A stretch of 49,343 nucleotides of DNA from Halobacteriales archaeon SW_7_65_23. GTDB taxonomy: Archaea > Halobacteriota > Halobacteria > Halobacteriales > Haloarculaceae. The stretch is taken from NCBI GenBank assembly GCA_003022725.1, contig PXSQ01000030.1:1-49343 (forward strand). The letters run 5' to 3'. The first letter of the stretch is position 1, and each line of letters starts with the position of its first letter. Of this stretch, positions 1-9,600 are shown one piece after another. Under the pieces are notes generated by a model that saw only the letters and a program-made list of their open reading frames with translations, did not search any database and was not told the DNA's origin. The position numbers and the translations under genes were made by a program.

Positions 1-18
1 CGTATCGACCGAGAGCTG

Positions 19-264
19 ATGGACGAACCCCACCTCCGGGGCCATCGCGTCTCGGTCCGGCGCGTCCACGCACTCGTCGAGGAACGCGGCCTCGAACCCC
101 GTACCGTTGCCGACCGACTCGGGCTGGCTCTGGCGGATGTCTACCGGGCGCTGGCGTACTACCACGACAACCCCGGGGAGATGCACGAACTCGAACAGCG
201 CCGAGCAGAACGGATCGAACAGTCACGCGAGAGTGGGGCGATCAGGGGACCCGAGGACCTGTAA
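19..264 (+). CDS. DUF433 family antitoxin-like protein (may start upstream of window)
   Basis: Translation ...RVSVRRVHALVEERGLEPRTVADRLGLALADVYRALAYYHDNPGEMHELEQ...IRGPEDL matches the DUF433 pattern and resembles the second DUF433 ORF at 14483. Confidence 0.8.
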   Translation: MDEPHLRGHRVSVRRVHALVEERGLEPRTVADRLGLALADVYRALAYYHDNPGEMHELEQRRAERIEQSRESGAIRGPEDL

Positions 265-396
265 ATGGGCGTTTCGCTGTTGCTCGACGAAATGAATGGC
301 AGGGTCAGTTCACGCTCCGAATTCGAGGAGGCTACACTCGATCGACTCTCCCCCCGTCGACGTGCGTGTGCCTCCGGAGAGACCGTTCCGCTGTAG
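265..396 (+). pseudogene. Possible truncated DUF5615-like toxin remnant following the DUF433 gene
   Basis: ATG immediately after the DUF433 stop encodes MGVSLLLDE-MNGRVSSRSEFEEATLDRLSPRRRACASGETVPL*; only the first ~9 aa resemble the DUF5615 N-terminus (MRLLADEHIP at 14779). Confidence 0.35.
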
Positions 397-451
397 TGGT
401 CAGGGAACGTCTCCAAAAGATACGATATCCGAGAAGAATTTACCCTACGCT

Positions 452-481
452 GGTATCCCTAATTTGGGGTACCGGGATACC
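452..481. repeat. Inverted repeat GGTATCCC-N14-GGGATACC upstream of the giant surface protein
   Basis: Perfect 8-bp arms at 452-459 and 474-481. Confidence 0.5.
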
Positions 482-609
482 TATCCCGTAATGAGTCAGT
501 TCGTCAGTTGCGGGAATGAACCGCACCCGAACACGTCGTCTCACGGGCTGAAACACCCTTCCGGGGTCGCACGGAGCGCGACTGGAACAGGGCCGCATCG
601 GAATCACAG

Positions 610-3210
610 GTGGTCGGCGTGAAACGCCGCGCGCTGGTGCTGGCAACGGTACTCGTCGTCTCGCTGGGCGTGGGCGTCACTGCCTTCTCCGGAACGGTAG
701 CAGCCGGAGCGCCGAACTGTGCCGATGTCGGCTACGAGGGAGCTGGAACGTCCGACAACCCGTATCAAGTCGGTAATGTCTCCCAACTCCAGTGTATCGA
801 GGAGCAGGGTCTCGATAATCACTACAAACTCACGCAGGATATCGACGCCAGCGGGACGAGCAGTTGGAACGACGGCTTCGATCCGATCGCAAACGACAGC
901 GAGTTTACGGGGACGTTCGACGGCGATGGACACACCGTCTCCGGTCTGACGATCGCACGACCCGCCGCAAACGAGACGGCACTGTTCGGTAGGGTCGGCG
1001 GCGACGGGACCGTCGAGAACCTCACGCTCGCCGACGCCGATATAACCGGACAGAACCAGGTCGGGACGGTCGTCGGCAACAACACCGGCGGCACCGTGCG
1101 GTTGGTCTCGGCCAGCGGCACCGTCAGCGGTGAGAACGACGCCGGCGGCCTCGTCGGCCGCAACAGCGGGACCGTCAACCGCTCGAACGCGTCGGTGGCA
1201 GTCGAGAGTTCGGGCGGGAGTGTCGGCGGACTCGTCGGCGGGAATATCGCCGGATCGGTGACGGAGTCCTACGCCACGGGCGACGCCGGAGCCCCCAGCG
1301 CGACATCAGTCGGTGGGCTCGTCGGGCTCTCCACGGCAGGGACGGTGAACGAGTCTTACGCCATGGGCAACGTGACAGGCGATTCGTATGTCGGCGGGCT
1401 CGTCGGTGACGTGCGGACTGAGGCCGGCAGTACGAGTGTCGTCGAACGCTCCTACGCGACGGGCACCGTGACGGGGAACACGAACGTCGGCGGTGTCGTC
1501 GGTGGGATGGCAGGTGCCTCGTTCAGCGACGAGTCCGTCCTCCGCGATTCCTATTTCGACGAACTGTCGACGAACCAATCGAGTGCGGTCGGATTCGCGT
1601 CGTTCGGGACGACCGTCGAAAACAACCAGGGATTCAATACGAGCGACGGGACGGGACGAGCGACCGAGATGACCGGTGTGGACGCGCCGGATAACATGAC
1701 CGCACTCGCCTTCCCCGGAACGTGGGCAGTTCGATCCGACGGGTATCCAGCGTTGGCGTGGCAGACAGTCGGTATCCAAGAACCAGCCGTTTTCGAGGTG
1801 AACGTCACCGATACGAACGCTCCCGTCACCGAAAGTGAGACACTGATAGTCACTGCGAACATCACCAACACGGGTTACGTCCAAGACACCCAGACGGTGA
1901 CGCTGAACGATACCGGCTTCAGTGACACCGAGCGGGACGCGGTTGACGTGACGCTGGCAGGTGGCGCGTCCAACGAATCGGTCGTGCTTGAGTGGACGAC
2001 CAGCGAGGGCGACGCCGGGACTGGTGATGTGACCGTCGCCAGCGAAAACGACTCCGCGACCCAGTCGGTCACCGTTCAGGAGCCGGCGAACTTCACCGTC
2101 GACGTGGTCGGGACCAACGAGCCAGTCGTCGAGGGTGACACCCTGGAAGTGACAGCCAACGTCACTAACACCGGTGACGTCCAGGCCACCCAGACCGTCA
2201 CGCTGACTGACACTGGATTCGCCGACTCACAGCGGGACGCCGTCGACGTGACGCTGGCAGGTGGCGCGTCCAACGAATCGGTCGTCCTGGAGTGGACGAC
2301 CAGCGAGGGCGATGCCGGCACCGGCGATGTCACGGTCGCGAGCGAAAACGACTCCGCTACTCAGTCCGTCACGGTCCAAGAACCGGCGAACTTCACCGTC
2401 GACGTCCTCAGCACGACCGCACCCGTTACCGAGGGTGACACTCTGGAAGTGACTGCCAACGTCACCAACACCGGCGACGCTCAGGCCACGCAGTCGATTA
2501 CCCTCACCGACACCGGATTCGCCGACTCACAGCGGGACGCCGTCGACGTGACGCTGGCGGCTGGCGCCTCCAACGAGTCGGTCGTGCTTGAGTGGACGCC
2601 GGCGAGCTTCACCGTCGACATCCTCAGCACGACCGCTCCGGTGACGGAGGGCGACACCCTGCAGGTGACCGCCAACGTCACTAACGCCGGTGACGTCCAG
2701 GCGACTCAGACCATCACGCTGACTGACACTGGATTCGCCGACTCACAGCGGGACGCCGTCGACGTGACGCTGGCAGGCGGCGCTTCCAACGAATCGGTCG
2801 TGCTTGAGTGGACGACCAGTGAGGGTGACGCCGGCACTGGTGACGTGACCATCGCGAGCGAAAACGACTCGGCTACCCAGTCCGTCACCGTCCAGGAACC
2901 GGCAGAGTTCACGGTTGATGTCATCAGTACGACTGCACCCGTTACCGAGGGTGACACCCTGGAAGTGACCGCCAACGTCACAAACATCGGCGACGCTCAG
3001 GCCACGCAGACCATCACCCTCACCGACACCGGATTCGCCGACTCACAGCGGGACGCCGTCGACGTGACGCTGGCGGCTGGCGCCTCCAACGAGTCGGTCG
3101 TGCTTGAGTGGACGCGTGGAGGGCGAGACCCTCGAAGTGACGGCGAACGTCACCAACACCGGAGACGTACAGGACACCCAGACGGTGACGCTGAACGATA
3201 CCGGGTTTGA
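610..3210 (+). CDS. N-terminal fragment: signal peptide + GLUG + CARDB-like repeats
   Basis: ORF track; repeat homology is lost after ~3112 (VVLEWTRGGRDPRSDG...). Confidence 0.8.
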   Translation: MVGVKRRALVLATVLVVSLGVGVTAFSGTVAAGAPNCADVGYEGAGTSDNPYQVGNVSQLQCIEEQGLDNHYKLTQDIDASGTSSWNDGFDPIANDSEFTGTFDGDGHTVSGLTIARPAANETALFGRVGGDGTVENLTLADADITGQNQVGTVVGNNTGGTVRLVSASGTVSGENDAGGLVGRNSGTVNRSNASVAVESSGGSVGGLVGGNIAGSVTESYATGDAGAPSATSVGGLVGLSTAGTVNESYAMGNVTGDSYVGGLVGDVRTEAGSTSVVERSYATGTVTGNTNVGGVVGGMAGASFSDESVLRDSYFDELSTNQSSAVGFASFGTTVENNQGFNTSDGTGRATEMTGVDAPDNMTALAFPGTWAVRSDGYPALAWQTVGIQEPAVFEVNVTDTNAPVTESETLIVTANITNTGYVQDTQTVTLNDTGFSDTERDAVDVTLAGGASNESVVLEWTTSEGDAGTGDVTVASENDSATQSVTVQEPANFTVDVVGTNEPVVEGDTLEVTANVTNTGDVQATQTVTLTDTGFADSQRDAVDVTLAGGASNESVVLEWTTSEGDAGTGDVTVASENDSATQSVTVQEPANFTVDVLSTTAPVTEGDTLEVTANVTNTGDAQATQSITLTDTGFADSQRDAVDVTLAAGASNESVVLEWTPASFTVDILSTTAPVTEGDTLQVTANVTNAGDVQATQTITLTDTGFADSQRDAVDVTLAGGASNESVVLEWTTSEGDAGTGDVTIASENDSATQSVTVQEPAEFTVDVISTTAPVTEGDTLEVTANVTNIGDAQATQTITLTDTGFADSQRDAVDVTLAAGASNESVVLEWTRGGRDPRSDGERHQHRRRTGHPDGDAERYRV

Positions 3211-3694
3211 CAGCGCCCAGCGAGACGCGGTGGACGTGACCCTGGCGGGTGGCGCCTCCAATGAATCGGTGACACTGGAGTGGGCGACTGTCGACGGCGA
3301 CACGGGCACGGGTAATGTGACTGTCGCCAGCGAGAACGACACGGACACGGAGCCGGTGACAGTGCAGGAACCGGCGTCGTTCGCGGTGAACGTCACGGAC
3401 ACGACCTCGCCGGTGGCTGAGGGTGAGACGCTGACTGTCACAGCCAACGTGACCAACGTGGGCGACGTCCAGGCCACCCAGACCGTGACGCTGGAGGACA
3501 CTGGATTCGACAGCCTCGAACGTGACGCGGTGGACGTGACGCTGGCGGCTGGCGCCTCCAACGAGTCGGTCGAACTCGAATGGGCGACTGCCGATGGCGA
3601 TGCGGGCACGGGCGACGTGACCGTCGCCAGTGAGAACGACACTGCGACCGAGTCATCACGAACACAGGTGACGTGCAGGAGACCCAGACGGTGA
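3104..3694 (+). CDS. CARDB-like repeat fragment of the giant protein
   Basis: VEGETLEVTANVTNTGDVQDTQTVTLNDTGF... in frame 2, between two frame-breaking junctions. Confidence 0.7.
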   Translation: MSGRVEGETLEVTANVTNTGDVQDTQTVTLNDTGFDSAQRDAVDVTLAGGASNESVTLEWATVDGDTGTGNVTVASENDTDTEPVTVQEPASFAVNVTDTTSPVAEGETLTVTANVTNVGDVQATQTVTLEDTGFDSLERDAVDVTLAAGASNESVELEWATADGDAGTGDVTVASENDTATESSRTQVTCRRPRR

Positions 3695-6600
3695 CGCTGG
3701 AGGACACTGGGTTCGGTGGCGCCGAGCAGGACGCAGTCGAGGTGACGCTGGCGGGCGGCGAATCCAACGAGTCGGTGGTTCTGGAGTGGACCACTGCCGA
3801 TGGCGACGCGGGGACTGGTGACGTGACCGTCGCGAGTGAGAACGACACCGCGACTGAACCCGTAACTGTCGAAGAGCCCGCATCCTTCGACGTGGCGATC
3901 ACGGATACGAACGAACCAGTCATCCAGGGCGAGACCCTGTCGGTGACGGCGAACGTCACCAATACCGGAGACGCCCAGGCCACCCAAACGATCACGCTGG
4001 AAGACACTGGGTTCAGTGGCACCGAGCAGGACGCGGTAGACGTCACCCTGGCCGGCGGTGCCTCGAACGCGTCGGTGACTCTGGAGTGGGCAACAAGCTC
4101 GGGTGACGCCGGTAGCGGCGATGTTACGGCCGCAAGCGAGAACGACACCGATAGCACGCTAGTGACGGTGCAGGACCCGGCGTCGTTCGCGGTCGAAATC
4201 GTCGATACCACCTCGCCGGTCGTGGAGGGCGAGACGCTGTCGGTCACCGCGAACGTGACGAACACAGGTGACGTGCAGGAGACCCAGACGGTGACGCTGA
4301 ACGATACCGGGTTCGGTGGCGCCGAGCAGGATGCGGTGGATGTCACCCTGGCTGGCGGAGCGTCCAATGCGTCCGTGGTTCTGGAATGGACGACGGCGGA
4401 CGGCGACGCAGGCACGGGCGATGTTACGGTCGCCAGCGACAACGACACCGAATCCCGAAGCGTGACCGTCGAGGAGGCCCGGGCGAACTTCTCGGTGTCC
4501 ATCGACAACACGAGCGCACCCGTCGTCGAGGGTGATACCCTCTCGGTCAACGCCACCGTCAAGAATGTCGGCGACGCGACCGGCGCCCGGGATGTCAACC
4601 TCACCGACTTCGACGGGGCGGAGGTCGATACCCAGTCCGTGAGTCTCGCGGCGGAGGAGAAAACGACGGTCACGCTCAACTGGAGCACGAGCACCGGCGA
4701 CGCCGGCTCCGACAACGTGACGGTCGCCAGCGACAACGACAGCGCTTCACGGAACGTGACGGTCAACGCACCCGCGTTCTTCGCAGTCACGATCGACAGT
4801 GCCAACGCCTCGGTAACCGAGGGCGAGGATGTCGTCGTCGACTACACCGTCGAAAACACTGGCGGCGTATCCGATACCCAGGACATCATTTTCCGGGTGA
4901 ACGGGACGCAGAACGACACGGAATCCGGGGTTACCCTGAACGCTGGCGGGACGTTCAGCGACTCCTTCGTCTACCCGACGGGGGACAGTGATGTCCCCGC
5001 GATCACGGTGAACGTCAGCAGCGACGACGACGGCGCCGAGCGAACCGTCACCGTCAACGGCGTTCTGACAGCCCAGAACGACAGTTACACGGTTGACGAA
5101 GACGGGTCGCTGTCAGTGTCGGAATCGAACGGAACACTCGACAACGACACCGATCCCGACGGTGACTCGCTGTCGGCGTCGCTGGATTCGGATGTCTCGA
5201 ACGGGACCCTGACGTTGCACGACAACGGGAGCTTCGAGTACGTTCCAGACTCCGATTTCAACGGCGAGGACAGCTTCACCTACAAGGCTGACGACGGGGC
5301 GGGCGGGACCGACACCGCGACGGTGACGATCACGGTCAACGCGATCAACGACGCACCGACAGCCAACGACCTCTCGGTTACGACTGACGAGGACACCGCA
5401 GTCTCCGGAACATTCGACGCGAGCGATCCTGACGACAGTTCGCTGTCGTACTCGATTGCGAGTGCTCCGAGCAACGGAACAGTGTCGGTTAGCGGTGACG
5501 GATTCACCTACACACCTGATTCCGACTACGCTGGCAGTGATTCGTTCACATACGAGGTCAGCGACGACGACGGCGCGACGGACATGGCGACGGTGACGAT
5601 CACGGTCAACGCGATCAACGATGCGCCGATCGCAGCCAACGATAGCTACACCGTTGACGAGGACGGAACGCTGTCAGTGTCGGAAGCGAACGGCACGCTC
5701 GCCAACGACACCGATCCCGACAGCGGCGCGCTGTCGGCAACGCTGGCCTCGGATGTCTCGAACGGCTCGCTGACGCTGTACGCCAACGGGAGCCTCACGT
5801 ACACGCCCGACGACGGGTTCACTGGAACGGATTCATTCACCTACGAGATAACCGACGGCAACGGCGGCTCGGATACAGCGACAGTGACGTTCAACGTCAC
5901 AGCGACTGCGACCTCACAGTTGGACCAGGACGAGTACGTCCTGGAGTCCGACAGCGGCCAGACGATCACCGGCACCTCCACGAAGGCCGCCGGTAGCGAG
6001 GTCACTGTCCGCATCGAGAGTGAGGACCTGAACAACCCGTTCGTTGACCGCCAGACGGTCAGCGTCGAATCCGACGGCACCTTCAGTGCCGAGTTCGACG
6101 TGAGCTCCCTGCCGGAGGGAACGAACCTCACGGTCCAGCTCTTCAACTCCAACGGCAACGAGATCGACACCGCGACGGCTCGCATCGCGCAGCCGGCGAG
6201 CTTCGAGGTCTCCAACCTCGACGCCCCGTCGACCGCGGTGATCGGCGACACCGTCACGGTGACGGCTGACGTCACGAACACCGGTGACGTCGAAGGCACG
6301 ACGGACGTCGAGTACGTCTTCGCCGGCGACGTCATCAGTGAACTGACGCAGTCGGTCACGCTCTCGGGTGGCGCGACGGAGACCGTCACCTTCGAGATCC
6401 TGATCATCGAGGACATCCCGCCGGGCACCTACGAGCACGGTGTTCGGGCTGGCGACGGCTCGCGGTTCGCGGAGATCACGATCCTGGAGGAGCAGCCGGC
6501 GAGCTTCGAGGTCTCCAACCTCGACGCCCCGTCGACCGCGGGGTTCGGCGACACCGTCACGGTGACGGCTGATGTCACGAACACTGGCGACATCCAAGGC

Positions 6601-9600
6601 AGGACGGTCGTCGAGTACGTCTTCGCCGGCGACGTCATCAGTGAACTGACGCAGTCGGTCACGCTCTTTGGTGGCGCGACGGAGACCGTCACCTTCGAGG
6701 TGCCGATCAGCGAGGACGTCCCGCCGGGCACCTACGAGCACGGTGTTCAGGCTGGCGACGGCTCGCAGTTCGCGGAGATCACGATCGAGGAGCAGCCCCC
6801 GCCGACCGCCGAGAACGACAGCTACACTGTCCCGGAGGACGCGACGCTGTCGGTGTCGACGGAAAACGGCACGCTAGCCAACGACACCGATCCCGACGGC
6901 GACGCGCTGTCGGCGACGCTGGTTTCGGACGTCTCGAACGGCTCGCTGACGCTGTACGCTAATGGAAGCTTCGAGTACGTTCCAGACCCCGATTTCAACG
7001 GTGAGAACAGCTTCACCTACGAGGCGAGCGACGGGTCGGGCGACACGGATACAGCGAGTGTCACGATCACGGTGTCGGCGGTCAACGACGCCCCGGAGAT
7101 CACGTCCGGGCCCGCGAACGCCACTATAGACGAGGAGAACGCGACGGTACTGTCAGTGGCCGCGAACGACGCCGACGGGGACGCACTCTCCTACGACTGG
7201 AATCTGAGCGGGATCGGAAGCCTGAACGCGACGTCCGGGGCCTCGGTCAGATACGACGCCCCCGACGAACTGGCTTCGGAAGATACCGCGACGATAACGG
7301 TCACTGTCAACGACAGTACCACCGAGATCACGGCGACGGCCACGATTACCGTGCGTCCAGTCAACGACGCCCCGGAGATCACGTCGCCACCGATGAACGC
7401 GACGGTCGATGAGGAGAACAGTACCGTTCTCTCGGTGACTGCGACCGACAACGACACTACCGATACGCTCTCCTACAACTGGACCCTGACCGGCAACGGC
7501 AGCCTAAATACGACGACCAGCACGTCCATCAGATACGACGCCCCCGAGGAACTCACCTCGAACGGGACCGCGACAGTGACGGTCTCGGTCAACGACAGCG
7601 AGGCGAACGCGACCGCCACGGCCACGATCACGATTGTAGCGGTCAACGGCGCGCCAACCGCAGCCAACGACAGCTACACCGTCGACGAGGATGGGACGCT
7701 ATCCGTGTCGGCAGCGAACGGTACGCTTGCCAACGATACCGACCCAGAGGGCGGCTCGCTGTCGGCGTCGGTCGTCTCCTGGCCCTCTAACGGCAGCCTG
7801 ACGCTTTTCGCAAACGGCTCCTTCGAGTACACGCCCGATACTGACTTCAACGGCCAGGATAGCTTCACCTACGAGGCGAGCGACGGGTCGGGCGGCACGG
7901 ATACAGCGAGTGTCACGATCACGGTGTCGGCGGTCAACGACGCCCCGGAGATCACGTCCGGGCCCGCGAACGCCACCCTCGATGAGGAGAACAGTACCGT
8001 TCTCTCGGTGACGGCGACCGACAACGACACTACCGATACGCTCTCCTACAACTGGACCCTGACCGGCAACGGCAGCCTAAATACGACGACCAGCACCACC
8101 GAGGTCACAGCGACGGCCACGGTCACGGTCAATCCAGTCAACGACGCCCCCAAGATCACGTCCTCGCCTGCGAGTGCTACCGTCGACGAGGAGAACAGTA
8201 CCGTTCTCTCGGTGACGGCGACCGACAACGACACTACCGATACGCTCTCCTACAACTGGACGCTGACCGGCAACGGCAGTTTGAACGCCTCCTCGGGAAC
8301 AGCCGTCAGATACGACGCCCCCGACGAACTTGCCTCGCAGGAGGACGTGACGCTGACCGTCACTGTCAATGACAGCATCACAGAAGTCACGGCGACGGCG
8401 ACGGTCACGGTCAATCCAGTCAACAACGCTCCCGAGATCACGTCGGCACCCGCGAACGCCACCGTCGATGAGGGTAACGAGACCGTGCTGTCGGTGGAGG
8501 CGACCGACAACGACGGTGACGCGCTCTCCTACAACTGGACACTGACCGGTAATGGAGGGCTCAATGACACCTCCGGAACCGCCGTGCGGTACGACGCCCC
8601 CGACGAACTCGCCTCGCGGGAGAACGTGGCGGTTACCGTCACGGTCGACGACGGAACCGCGAACGTGTCGGCCAACGCTACCGTGACGGTCAATCCGGTC
8701 AACGACGCTCCCGAGATCACGTCCGGGCCAGCGAACGCCACCGTCGACAAGGGGAACACGACGGTGCTGTCGGTGACTGCGGCCGACAACGACACCACAG
8801 ATACGCTCTCCTACACTTGGACGCTGACCGGCAACGGCAGTCTGAACGCCACATCCGGGACGTCGGTCAGATACGACGCTCCGGACGAACTCGCGGCCAA
8901 CCGGACTGCGACCGTGCGAGTCAACGTGAGCGACGGGACGACGAACGCGACCGCAACGGCAACGATCACCATCGTCGCGGTCAACGATGCGCCGACCACA
9001 GCCAACGACAGCTACAGCGTTGACGAGGACGCGACCCTGTCGGTGTCGGCGGAAAACGGCACGCTGGCGAACGACACCGACCCCGACGGCGATATCCTGA
9101 ACGCCTCGGTTGTGCGTGGTCCGTCGAATGGGAGCTTGACGCTTTTCACCAACGGATCCTTCAAGTACGTGCCCGACCGCGATTTCAACGGGGAGGACAG
9201 CTTCACCTACGAGGCCAGCGACAGAGCGGGCGGGACCGACACGGCGATGGTCACGATCACGGTTTCCGCAGTGAACGACGCCCCCGAAATCACGTCGGCG
9301 CCCGCGAACGCCACGGTTGAGGAGAAGAACTCCACCGTCCTGTCGGTGGAGGCGACGGACGCCGACGGCGACACGCTCTCTTACACTTGGACGCTGGCAG
9401 GGAACGGCAGTCTGAACGCGACATCAGGCACGTCGATCAGATACGACGCCCCCGAGGAACTCGCCGCGAACGAAACCGCGACGGTGACTGTCTCGGTCAA
9501 CGATAGCACGGCGAGCGCGACCGCGACGGTGACGATCACGGTCGTCGCGGTCAACGACGCGCTGACCGCAGCCAACGACAGCTACACCGTCCCGGAAGAC

